This document shows positions 8,185 through 14,544 of a DNA stretch of 14,544 nt, piece after piece; within the stretch, counting starts at the first letter, position 1, and each line of letters begins with the position of its first letter. The stretch spans positions 1 to 14,544 of the forward strand of contig CANBEE010000038.1 of assembly GCA_947367415.1 (NCBI GenBank), given 5' to 3'. A model generated the notes under the pieces. That model did not search any database. It was not told where the DNA came from and saw only the letters and a list, made by a program, of their open reading frames with translations. Source of the DNA: an uncultured Bacteroidales bacterium (GTDB lineage: Bacteria; Bacteroidota; Bacteroidia; Bacteroidales; Bacteroidaceae). The translations under genes and the position numbers were made by a program.

Positions 8185-8721
8185 ATGAAGAATAGCCATA
8201 AGCACCCCTTCCACGCCTTTCACTACTGTCCTCAGTGTGGCGGTAACTTCCGTGAGCATAACGAGAAGGCATACCGTTGCGAGCAGTGCGGTTTTGTCTA
8301 TTACTTTAATCCCAGTGCCGCTACGGTGGCGTTTATCGTCAATGAGCGGGACGAACTGCTCGTTTGCCGCCGTGCCAAAGAGCCAGCCAAGGGTACGCTC
8401 GACCTTCCGGGAGGCTTCTGCGATATGTATGAGAGTGCCGAGCAGGGTGTGGCGCGTGAGGTGTTGGAGGAGACGGGCTGTGAGTTACTGAAGGCGGAGT
8501 TCCTGTTCTCGCTACCCAATACATACCTCTATAGTGGCTTCCTGGTGCATACGATTGACAGCTTCTTCCGTTGCACGATTGACCCTAATGCCTGCCCGAG
8601 TGCTCATGACGATGTGGCAGAGTGCATGTGGGTACCCATGGATAGGGTAGTGCCTGAGGAGTTCGGGCTCGACTCTGTACGTGAGGGGGTAAGGCGCTTC
8701 CTGACCAGGAGGATGGCCTGA
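8185..8721 (+). CDS. Nudix hydrolase with N-terminal zinc ribbon
   Basis: 178 aa. Seen: a zinc ribbon from CPQC (C15, C18) and CEQC (C32, C35), followed by a Nudix domain with a perfect Nudix box at about 77-99: G, five residues, E83, seven residues, then REVLEETG. The divalent-metal glutamates (E95, E96) are intact. The family hydrolyses nucleoside diphosphates linked to another moiety (NADH, ADP-ribose, oxidised nucleotides and similar). The zinc ribbon recalls NudC, but the protein is shorter and lacks evidence for the NudC-specific C-terminal signature, so substrate is left open. Monocistronic, divergent from yjbQ; its TGA stop ends at 8721, directly against the stop codon of the opposing acyltransferase gene. 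Confidence 0.92.
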   Translation: MKNSHKHPFHAFHYCPQCGGNFREHNEKAYRCEQCGFVYYFNPSAATVAFIVNERDELLVCRRAKEPAKGTLDLPGGFCDMYESAEQGVAREVLEETGCELLKAEFLFSLPNTYLYSGFLVHTIDSFFRCTIDPNACPSAHDDVAECMWVPMDRVVPEEFGLDSVREGVRRFLTRRMA

Positions 8722-9720
8722 TTATTTTCTTTTCTTTCTTCTGAAGGGGAACAGGACCTTCGTTCCCTTGATGCGCTTGGCATACTCGGGATGTTCGTCC
8801 ACGAACGACATGATGTGGCGCTTGCGCTTGTCCTCGTGCAGCTCGTTCACATTGATGAGGATGCCGGTCTCCTCCACCTCGCCAAACTCATGGTTGATGG
8901 CGGTGCCGAATACGAGCATCGTGGGCGAGAGGTTCATGTAGGCATTCACCAGGGGAGGTATGTTGCAGCCGCGGGCACGCACCTGAGCGTTGAGTATGCG
9001 GTAGTCGAGCTTGAAGTCATCCTCTACAAAGAGCTCGCGGAACTGCTTGGGGTTGTGCTCCAGGAACAAGGGATAATAGGCATTCACCAGGTGGCGTCGG
9101 TCGCCGAAGTGCTTGTCGAGGAAGTAGAGTATCATGTCGCGTGCCAGTCGGTCATACGAGGGGTACATGGTCATCTTTCCGAAAAAGTATTCGGCATCGT
9201 CGAGCGCTACGGTGAGGGCGGCAAGTCCGTCGAAGAGGTTGTCCAGGGCAAAGAGGCCCTTGCTGTCCTTGCGCGATGCCTGGTACTCTACAGCGACGAA
9301 TGAGCGACCCAGCTCCAGGGTGTAGGGGAGGTAGTTCTGGATGAATTTCTCTGAGAAGTGAAACATGTGTGAGGTGGCCAAGATGGGCTGTCCTTTCTCG
9401 TCGAACTTGACGTCTGCTCCATGCAGATAGCGGTAGCCACCGATAATCTCCTCGGCATCGGGATTCCACACCACGAGCTGCTTGTAGGGCACCTCCATGG
9501 TGTCAAACTCGTCGATGTCGGCATTCAGACCCGTTCCGCCGCCTCCGGCGCGGAAAGCTATCTCGCGCAGGCGACCTATCTCTTGCATTACGTTCGGTGC
9601 GTCGTGGGCATCGATGATGTAAAGCTCGTTACCGCCACGGTTGGTGTGGCGAAGCAGCTTGTCGGCGGTAAGCTCTGCCTTGAGTAATTCCTTGCTTATG
9701 GGGTCAATGATTTTCTCCAT
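8722..9720 (-). CDS. glsB: GlsB-like GNAT-type N-acyltransferase (glycine/ornithine lipid synthesis; often annotated hemolysin-like)
   Basis: 332 aa. Seen: LREIAFRAGGGGTG, DIDEFDTMEVPYKQLVVW, IIGGYRYLHG, then SEKFIQNYLPYTLELGRSFVAVEYQ, GLFALDNLFDGLAAL, YFFGKMTMYPSY and INHEFGEVEETGILI. These are the characteristic blocks of the Acetyltransf_5/OlsB-like acyl-ACP-dependent N-acyltransferases. Members in Bacteroides (GlsB) attach a 3-hydroxy fatty acid to the glycine amine, the first step to glycine lipids; a partner O-acyltransferase (GlsA) makes the second acylation. Known GlsB proteins are cytoplasmic or membrane-associated. The C terminus is very basic (RRKKRK). The expected glsA neighbour is not present in this window: downstream is the convergent Nudix gene. 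The symbol is by recognition, not alignment. Confidence 0.75.
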   Translation of the reverse strand: MEKIIDPISKELLKAELTADKLLRHTNRGGNELYIIDAHDAPNVMQEIGRLREIAFRAGGGGTGLNADIDEFDTMEVPYKQLVVWNPDAEEIIGGYRYLHGADVKFDEKGQPILATSHMFHFSEKFIQNYLPYTLELGRSFVAVEYQASRKDSKGLFALDNLFDGLAALTVALDDAEYFFGKMTMYPSYDRLARDMILYFLDKHFGDRRHLVNAYYPLFLEHNPKQFRELFVEDDFKLDYRILNAQVRARGCNIPPLVNAYMNLSPTMLVFGTAINHEFGEVEETGILINVNELHEDKRKRHIMSFVDEHPEYAKRIKGTKVLFPFRRKKRK

Positions 9721-9769
9721 CCTTATGCTACTACCTATGGTTTATGCTTTGTTGCTTCTCAAATTTCTG

Positions 9770-9777
9770 CAAAGATA
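9770..9777 (-). promoter_or_regulatory. Bacteroidetes -7 element upstream of the glsB-like gene
   Basis: On the minus strand TATCTTTG matches TAnnTTTG exactly, about 50 bases before the start at 9720, giving a leader of roughly 45 bases. Directly upstream is an A-run (eight A on the minus strand) and a TCTTTAG that is a weak candidate for the -33 region. It indicates that the acyltransferase gene has its own promoter downstream of the pnp terminator. Confidence 0.65.
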
Positions 9778-9841
9778 AGTTTTTTTTCCTAAAGATGGAG
9801 GATGATGCTCAATAATATCAAGCCACCTCTGCGATGAAATG

Positions 9842-9879
9842 AAAAAAAGAGGCGCAACCCCTTGTGGAATTGCACCTCT
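9842..9879 (-). terminator. Rho-independent terminator of pnp
   Basis: Read on the minus strand, AGAGGTGCAA pairs with TTGCGCCTCT (ten positions, one A-C mismatch) around a 12-base loop, and is followed by a run of seven T. It lies about 55 bases past the pnp stop, on the correct strand, and separates pnp from the glsB-like promoter. Confidence 0.85.
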
Positions 9880-9933
9880 CATGAGAGAAAATTTTATATC
9901 TGTGCAGGAGCTTGTCAGCTCCCTTGTGTTATC

Positions 9934-12153
9934 TTACTCCTCACGATGGGGGCGGGGACGACGCTCGCCACGCTCGGGACGCTCGCGACGGGGGCGTGCG
10001 GGACGCTCCTCATAGCCTTCGGGCTTCTCGATGAGCACGCGGTGTGAGAGTTTGAACTTACCGGTCTTGGGGTCGATGTCGAGCAACTTCACGTCGATGT
10101 TGTCACCCTCCTGGATACCGGTCTCCTCCATGGTCTCGAAGCGCTTCCAGTCAATTTCAGAAATGTGGAGCAAGCCGTCGCGGCCAGGCATAAACTCAAC
10201 GAATGCACCGTAGGGCATCACGCTGCGTACCTTACCGGTGTATACCTCACCAACCTCAGGAACTGCCACGATAGCGCGGATTTTAGAGAGTGCGCCATCG
10301 ATAGCCTCCTTGCAGGTGCCGGCGATTTCTACCTTGCCTACGCCGTCGGTCTCTTCGATAGATACGGTAGCACCAGTCTCCTCCTGGATACCCTGGATGA
10401 TCTTTCCACCCGGGCCAATGACAGCACCGATGAACTCCTTGGGGATGGTGATAGATACGATGCGGGGTGCATGGGGCTTGAGGTCTTCGCGAGGCTCGGC
10501 GATGCACTCGGTGATCTTGCCGAGGATGTGGAGACGTGCGTCACGTGCCTGGTAGAGTGCCTTCTCGAGGATCTCGTAAGAGAGGCCGTCGCACTTGATG
10601 TCCATCTGTGTAGCGGTCAAACCGTCGGCCGTACCGGTGGTCTTGAAGTCCATGTCGCCCAAGTGGTCCTCATCACCGAGGATATCGCTCAGCACGGCAT
10701 ACTTCTCTTCGCCTGCGTTCTTGATAAGCCCCATGGCGATACCTGAAACCGGCTTGCGGATGGGAACACCGGCGTCCATCAATGCGAGGGTACCGGCACA
10801 TACGGTAGCCATAGATGATGAGCCGTTTGACTCGAGGATATCAGATACTACGCGCACGCAGTAGGGATAGTCTACAGGAAGTACCTCCTTCAGCGCACGC
10901 CATGCGAGGTGGCCGTGACCAATCTCACGGCGGCCTACGCCGCGCTGTGCCTTAGCCTCACCGGTAGAGAAGGGGGGGAAGTTGTAGTGGAGGAGGAAAC
11001 GCTCCTTTGACTGGTTGAGCACGTCGTCGATGAGCTTCTCATCAGACTTGGTACCCAAGGTCACAGAGGTGAGCGACTGGGTCTCGCCACGGGTAAACAC
11101 AGCTGAGCCGTGAGGACCGGGCAGGTAGCCAACCTCGCACCAGATGGGACGGATATCGGTAGTAGAGCGGCCGTCGAGACGCTTGCCTTCGTCAAGGATG
11201 CAGCGACGCATGGCGTCCTTCTCTACATCGTGGTAGTAGCGGTTGATGAGCGAGAGCTTCTCGGCGAGCTCGTCGGCATCCATCTCGGCGTGAGCCTCGG
11301 TGTATGCAGCCTTGTACTCTTCGCGTACGAGCTCGAAGGCCTCGGCACGAGCGTGCTTGTCGCGGTTGCCCTCAGCAGCGATGGCGTATGCCTTGTCGTA
11401 GCAGGCAGCCTTCACCTCGGCGCGGAGCTCCTCGTCGTTCACCTCGTGGCAGTACTCACGCTTCACGGTAGAGCCTACCTCTTCCATCAGCTCGAGCTGA
11501 GCCTGGCACTGTACCTTGATAGCCTCGTGGGCAGCCTTCATGGCCTCGAGCAGGTCGAGCTCCGATACCTCCTTCATCTCGCCCTCTACCATCATGATGT
11601 TGTCGATGGTGGCGCCTACCATGAGGTCCATGTCGGCACGCTCGAGCTGTGCGAAGGTGGGGTTGATCACGAACTCACCATCTACGCGGGCTACGCGCAC
11701 CTCAGAGATGGGGCCGTTGAAGGGAATGTCAGAAACAGCCAATGCGGCAGAAGCAGCGAAGCCTGCCAATGCATCGGGCATATCTACACCATCAGCAGAG
11801 AAGAGGATGATGTTTACATACACCTCTGCGTGATAGTTGTCGGGGAAGAGGGGACGCAATGCGCGGTCCACCAAACGGCAAGTCAGAATCTCATTGTCTG
11901 AAGCCTTACCCTCACGTTTGGTGAAGCCACCGGGGTAACGGCCAAATGAGGCATATTTCTCTCTGTACTCAACCTGTAAAGGCATGAAATCGGTGCCGGG
12001 AACTGCATCTTTGGCGGCACATACTGTAGCCAGCAACATGGTGTTGCCCATGCGCAGCATCACTGCGCCGTCGGCCTGCTTGGCCAATTTCCCGGTTTCC
12101 AGCGTGATGACTCTTCCGTCGGGGAGAGTCACTGATTTTGTAATCGGATTCAT
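9934..12153 (-). CDS. pnp: Polyribonucleotide nucleotidyltransferase (PNPase)
   Basis: 739 aa, slightly longer than the E. coli enzyme (711). A phosphate-dependent 3'-5' exoribonuclease that can also polymerise NDPs; central to mRNA decay. Seen: a first RNase PH domain (REKYASFGRYPGGF, CRLVDRALRPLFP), a helical linker (about 210-310), and a second RNase PH domain (FTRGETQSL, SNGSSSMATVCAGTLALMDA, GDEDHLGDMDF). D494 and D500 match the metal-binding aspartates D486 and D492 of the E. coli enzyme by motif and spacing. A KH domain (about 570-630) has the loop IGPGGK, and an S1 domain (about 635-705) has YTGKVRSVMPYGAFVEF. The last 30 residues are a low-complexity Arg/Pro/Glu tail, probably disordered and RNA-binding. 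Single gene with its own promoter and terminator; no rpsO neighbour is seen on the upstream side. Confidence 0.98.
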   Translation of the reverse strand: MNPITKSVTLPDGRVITLETGKLAKQADGAVMLRMGNTMLLATVCAAKDAVPGTDFMPLQVEYREKYASFGRYPGGFTKREGKASDNEILTCRLVDRALRPLFPDNYHAEVYVNIILFSADGVDMPDALAGFAASAALAVSDIPFNGPISEVRVARVDGEFVINPTFAQLERADMDLMVGATIDNIMMVEGEMKEVSELDLLEAMKAAHEAIKVQCQAQLELMEEVGSTVKREYCHEVNDEELRAEVKAACYDKAYAIAAEGNRDKHARAEAFELVREEYKAAYTEAHAEMDADELAEKLSLINRYYHDVEKDAMRRCILDEGKRLDGRSTTDIRPIWCEVGYLPGPHGSAVFTRGETQSLTSVTLGTKSDEKLIDDVLNQSKERFLLHYNFPPFSTGEAKAQRGVGRREIGHGHLAWRALKEVLPVDYPYCVRVVSDILESNGSSSMATVCAGTLALMDAGVPIRKPVSGIAMGLIKNAGEEKYAVLSDILGDEDHLGDMDFKTTGTADGLTATQMDIKCDGLSYEILEKALYQARDARLHILGKITECIAEPREDLKPHAPRIVSITIPKEFIGAVIGPGGKIIQGIQEETGATVSIEETDGVGKVEIAGTCKEAIDGALSKIRAIVAVPEVGEVYTGKVRSVMPYGAFVEFMPGRDGLLHISEIDWKRFETMEETGIQEGDNIDVKLLDIDPKTGKFKLSHRVLIEKPEGYEERPARPRRERPERGERRPRPHREE

Positions 12154-12206
12154 CTTAACTTATTTATATATTACGTCTAAATTGATACATTCATCCAAAA
12201 TTCGGA

Positions 12207-12238
12207 CAAAGTTAGTGCAAACCGAGCGAAAATGCAAA
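12207..12238 (-). promoter_or_regulatory. Bacteroidetes-type promoter of pnp (-33 TTTG, -7 TAACTTTG)
   Basis: On the minus strand TTTG (12238-12235) is followed after exactly 20 bases by TAACTTTG (12214-12207), fitting the primary sigma (SigABfr) consensus TTTG-N19..21-TAnnTTTG. The leader to the start at 12153 would be about 50 bases, AT-rich. This is the best promoter match in the window. Confidence 0.8.
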
Positions 12239-12257
12239 TTTATTTGGATATTTCTGA

Positions 12258-12319
12258 GGCGAAGCGCGTCGCTTCGCCCGCGCTTGTCGGCTTTGCCGAG
12301 TGTTCTCCGCCGGATGGCG
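12258..12319. repeat. Three tandem short GC-rich hairpins upstream of the pnp promoter
   Basis: Seen: GGCGAAGCG-cgt-CGCTTCGCC (12258-12278, nine perfect pairs), TCGGC-ttt-GCCGA (12287-12299, five pairs) and CGCC-ggat-GGCG (12308-12319, four pairs), each separated by eight bases. The GC-rich block sits between AT-rich sequences and no T-run follows it, so it is not a typical terminator. It could be a REP-like dispersed repeat or the trace of a mobile element; only a genome-wide search can tell. Confidence 0.55.
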
Positions 12320-12367
12320 TTGCGTTCGTGCGGTCCCGGTAGTTCTCTTCATTGTAAAAGAAATTTT

Positions 12368-12466
12368 TTATCCCTCCTTAAGAGGTTCCCTCTCATCCAC
12401 GCTTTCAAGCATTGATTTTTCCAGTTGTGCATCAAAAAACTTGCAGAATTCATCGGCACTTATAGA
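12368..12466 (-). pseudogene. Possible transposase N-terminal fragment, antisense to the IS982 remnant
   Basis: On the minus strand this stretch reads in one frame SADEFCKFFDAQLEKSML, then DEREPLKEG and a stop. DEFCKxFD resembles the N terminus of Bacteroidales IS982 transposases as I recall them, and DEREPLK resembles an internal block (TDDREPLK) of the same proteins. No start codon belongs to it. If real, it is a rearranged, internally deleted scrap in opposite orientation to the adjoining C-terminal piece. The match rests on memory and short motifs. Confidence 0.3.
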
Positions 12467-12638
12467 GACCGTGAACGATGAACTTAAGAACATCGCACAG
12501 ATAGAACACTTCAGACATCGTTCGTTCAACAATTTTATTGCTAATGCCCTGAGTGCAATTGCTGCATATTGTTTCTTTGAAAAGAAGCCTGCCATTGATG
12601 TGGATTTCATCAATGACAGGCAACTATCTATATTCTAA
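12441..12638 (+). pseudogene. IS982-family transposase, C-terminal remnant
   Basis: Seen: in frame, SALIETVNDELKNIAQIEHF, RHRSFNNFIANALSAIAAYC, then FFEKKPAIDVDF and NDRQLSIF before a TAA stop. These are the closing motifs of IS982-family DDE transposases common in Bacteroidales (IETxNDxLKN, IEHxRHRS, YxFFxKKP). Only about 60 of roughly 300 residues remain; the catalytic domain is absent, so it cannot be active. The sequence that follows (12639-12680, with ATCGAACTCACGTTAAATAG) may be the right end of the element; a matching inverted left end is not seen within the gap. Confidence 0.8.
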
Positions 12639-12708
12639 AATTATATCGAACTCACGTTAAATAGTACACATTCGGCAGAAATGTTATCGTCAATTCAGTA
12701 TTTTTCCT

Positions 12709-12716
12709 TAGCTTTG
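12709..12716 (+). promoter_or_regulatory. Bacteroidetes -7 element for the TlpA-like lipoprotein gene
   Basis: TAGCTTTG matches TAnnTTTG exactly and ends 18 bases before the ATG at 12735. It implies a very short leader, about 12-15 bases, and rules out the upstream in-frame ATG at 12681 as start. No clear -33 TTTG is visible about 20 bases upstream, where the sequence reads TTATCG. It lies just beyond the probable IS982 end. Confidence 0.65.
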
Positions 12717-12734
12717 CACCATAATTACGATAAA

Positions 12735-13895
12735 ATGATGAAAAAACTGCAAAATACTCTTATGCTGACCGCTTTGCTGGCGGCAGTGGGCTGCACACAG
12801 CAGCAACCGATGGCTATTATCGAGGGCCAGATTACTGAAGCTGATGGAAAGATTCTCTACCTCGATTGCATCGGGGTGGAGCGCACGACCGTAGCCGACT
12901 CGGCACGGCTGAAGGGCAATGGAGCATTCAGCTTCCGTGTTCCCCAGCCCGAATGCTTTGACTTCTACCGCCTGCGAGTTGACAACGAGATCGTATACCT
13001 CTCTGTAGACTCCACCGAGACACTGCACGTCACAGCGGCGCTGCCTGCCATGAGCGTGGCATATCAGGTTGAGGGCTCGGAGGATAACGTCGTGCTCAAG
13101 CGCCTAGTGCACAAGCTGGGGGAGCTGCAGCGTGCTGTGCAGATGCTGGTGCGCAACTCTGGTCCCGAATTGGGCATTACACGTGCACGTATCGACACGC
13201 TGGTGAACAACTACAAGAAGGAGGTGCGCATGGAATATATCTATGCCGACCCCAGTAAGCCATACGCTTACTTTGCTCTCTTCCAGCGTCTGGGAGGTAC
13301 ACTTATCTTTGACCCTCTCACCCAGCGCGATGATATCCGCTGTTTTGCTGCCGTTGCTACCAACCTTGACCTCTTCCACCCGGAGGCCGAGCGCACCAAG
13401 AACCTCAAGAGCATAGCGCTCAAGGGTATGAGGAATACGCGTCCTGCGCAGCAGGTGGACTACAGTGCCCTGCAGGACAAGATTGTGGAGGCCTCTATCA
13501 TCGACATTGCCTTGCCGGACATCGACGGTGCCGTGCGTAGCCTTACCGAGCTCAAGGGTAAGGTGGTGATGCTCGACTTCACGGCTTATGCTCACGAGCA
13601 GTCGGCTGCCCGCATCATCATTCAGCGTGAGCTGTACGACAAGTATTCGGCTCAGGGGCTCGAGATCTATCAGGTATCGCTCGACCCGAACGAGCATTTC
13701 TGGAAAACGGCTGCCGAGAATCTTCCTTGGGTATGTGTGCGCGATGAGGAGGCGCCCTACAGCAAGTCGGCTACCCTTTACGGGGTGCGCGAGCTCCCTA
13801 CCTACTTCCTGATCAACCGAGCCAACGAGCTGGTGATGCGCGATGCAAGCGTGAAGGACCTTGAGGCAGAGATACAGCGTCTGCTGAAGGAGTAA
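12735..13895 (+). CDS. TlpA/thioredoxin-like lipoprotein lacking the CxxC redox motif
   Basis: 386 aa from 12735; a second ATG follows immediately at 12738. The frame extends to 12681, but that start would precede the promoter element and spoil the signal sequence. Seen: a lipoprotein signal with positive MMKK, hydrophobic LMLTALLA and lipobox AVGC (C20), so it is probably membrane-anchored. An N-terminal beta domain (about 25-110, IIEGQITEADGKILYLDCIG) resembles DUF4369. A helical linker follows, then a thioredoxin-like fold (about 250-386): LKGKVVMLDFTAYAHEQSAA, then YGVRELPTYFLINRANELV with the cis-proline loop (LPTYF). Where TlpA/ResA proteins have WCxxC this one has AYAHEQ, without cysteines. 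Inferred: not a disulfide oxidoreductase; perhaps a scaffold, chaperone or ligand-binding protein. Such cysteine-less members recur in Bacteroidales. Confidence 0.85.
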   Translation: MMKKLQNTLMLTALLAAVGCTQQQPMAIIEGQITEADGKILYLDCIGVERTTVADSARLKGNGAFSFRVPQPECFDFYRLRVDNEIVYLSVDSTETLHVTAALPAMSVAYQVEGSEDNVVLKRLVHKLGELQRAVQMLVRNSGPELGITRARIDTLVNNYKKEVRMEYIYADPSKPYAYFALFQRLGGTLIFDPLTQRDDIRCFAAVATNLDLFHPEAERTKNLKSIALKGMRNTRPAQQVDYSALQDKIVEASIIDIALPDIDGAVRSLTELKGKVVMLDFTAYAHEQSAARIIIQRELYDKYSAQGLEIYQVSLDPNEHFWKTAAENLPWVCVRDEEAPYSKSATLYGVRELPTYFLINRANELVMRDASVKDLEAEIQRLLKE

Positions 13896-13928
13896 TCGGT
13901 GGGTGACCTACAAACTGAAGTAAAAAGG

Positions 13929-13971
13929 AGAGGGTGTGTTGCAATTGCGACACACCCTCTTGTCTTTGTTT
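13929..13971. terminator. Bidirectional Rho-independent terminator between the lipoprotein gene and metK
   Basis: AGAGGGTGTGT (13929-13939) pairs perfectly with ACACACCCTCT (13950-13960), eleven pairs around a ten-base loop. On the minus strand the stem is followed by CCTTTTTACTT, a good T-run for metK; on the plus strand by TGTCTTTGTTT, weaker but adequate for the lipoprotein gene. The genes converge here and share it. Confidence 0.88.
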
Positions 13972-13985
13972 AACGCTCAAATGCG

Positions 13986-14544
13986 TTATAGTCCGAAAGC
14001 CTCTTTTATCTTGTCCACGTAGTCGAGCTTTTCCCAGGTGAAGAGCTCGACGGTGACGTCCTTGTCGCCCTCGTAGCGTGAGCGGAAGCTCTTGGTGACG
14101 GTCTGTGGCTGGCGTCCCATGTGGCCGTAGGCGGCTGTCTCCGAGTAGATGGGGTTGCGCAGCTTGAGGCGCTCCTCGATGGCTTTGGGGCGGAGGTCGA
14201 AGAGCTCATCGATCTTCTGGGCTATCTCGCCGTCGGTCATGGGCACATGGCCGCGTCCGTAGGTATCGACATAGATGTTGATGGGCTTGGCCACGCCGAT
14301 GGCGTAGGAAACCTGTACCAGTATCTCGTCGGCTACGCCTGCCGCTACGAGGTTCTTGGCTATGTGGCGGGCGGCGTAGGCTGCACTGCGGTCGACCTTG
14401 CTGGGGTCTTTGCCGCTGAAGGCTCCGCCTCCGTGGGCTCCCTTACCTCCGTAGGTGTCGACAATGATCTTGCGTCCGGTGAGGCCTGTGTCGCCGTGGG
14501 GACCTCCGATGACGAACTTGCCTGTGGGGTTCACGTGGTAAGTG
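13986..14544 (-). CDS. metK: S-adenosylmethionine synthase, C-terminal part (truncated by window edge)
   Basis: 185 codons of the 3' end are present; the gene continues past 14544. It makes S-adenosylmethionine from methionine and ATP, releasing phosphate and diphosphate, in the cytoplasm. Seen: YHVNPTGKFVIGGPHGDTG, GLTGRKIIVDTYGG, then signature 2, GGGAFSGKDPSKVDRS, and AAYAARHIAKNLVAAG. The KDPSKVDRS lysine and aspartate belong to the active site. The C-terminal portion (SYAIGVAKPINIYVDTYG, ETAAYGHMGR) is that of the long bacterial form of about 430 residues. The methionine at 14534 is an internal GTG codon (valine), not the start. It is terminated by the hairpin at 13929-13960. Confidence 0.97.
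   Translation of the reverse strand, partial: TYHVNPTGKFVIGGPHGDTGLTGRKIIVDTYGGKGAHGGGAFSGKDPSKVDRSAAYAARHIAKNLVAAGVADEILVQVSYAIGVAKPINIYVDTYGRGHVPMTDGEIAQKIDELFDLRPKAIEERLKLRNPIYSETAAYGHMGRQPQTVTKSFRSRYEGDKDVTVELFTWEKLDYVDKIKEAFGL

Noticed and set aside
10165..11901. 193- and 263-codon plus-strand frames opposite pnp
   Set aside because: They are mirror frames of a highly conserved gene and carry no motifs.
12258..12299. Rho-independent terminator upstream of the pnp promoter
   Set aside because: Stable stem but no T-run on either strand, and no gene ends into it.
12300..12440. 5' half of the plus-strand frame that runs into the transposase remnant
   Set aside because: The residues before about 12441 do not resemble any transposase and the DNA there belongs to the GC-rich hairpin block and its AT-rich flank.
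12681..12734. Upstream ATG at 12681 for the TlpA-like lipoprotein
   Set aside because: The -7 element at 12709-12716 lies inside this extension, and the lipoprotein signal begins at the ATG pair at 12735/12738.

Overview
The window comes from a member of the Bacteroidales, most likely Prevotellaceae. Three things point there: several promoters match the Bacteroidetes -7 consensus TAnnTTTG; the families present are typical of the group (a GlsB-type acyltransferase, a TlpA-like lipoprotein, a large FIVAR/CBM-type secreted protein, an IS982-type transposase remnant); and the first protein ends in a short type IX-like tail, GIYIVGGRKVLVK. The genus is an inference from family resemblance and was not tested.

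Layout. Positions 21-6486 hold two exported proteins on the plus strand, separated by 10 bases. The first (1327 aa) is a mosaic with an HExxH metallopeptidase-like core, three beta-sandwich glycan-binding-like modules, FIVAR-like helices, a beta-trefoil-like stretch and a sorting tail. The second (823 aa) is a right-handed beta-helix with the geometry of a pectin methylesterase but an altered active site. Facing them on the minus strand (6505-8087) is a two-gene unit: yjbQ followed by an exported alpha/beta hydrolase. A Nudix hydrolase with a zinc ribbon (8185-8721, plus) diverges from yjbQ and ends exactly where a GlsB-like N-acyltransferase (8722-9720, minus) ends. Then come pnp (9934-12153, minus), a 580-base accessory gap with tandem small hairpins and IS982 debris (12154-12734), a TlpA-like lipoprotein lacking its redox cysteines (12735-13895, plus), a bidirectional terminator, and the 3' part of metK (minus), cut by the window edge.

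How the genes work together. The first two genes look co-transcribed and act outside the cytoplasm, probably on complex glycans or glycoproteins. The convergent exported hydrolase could be an accessory esterase, but it is on its own transcript with yjbQ. The rest is core physiology: RNA turnover (pnp), S-adenosylmethionine synthesis (metK), amino-lipid synthesis (glsB-like), nucleotide housekeeping (Nudix). No CRISPR array, tRNA, rRNA, phage gene, toxin-antitoxin pair or defence gene was found. The parts that most deserve follow-up are the two-gene secreted cassette and the IS-scarred gap between pnp and the lipoprotein.
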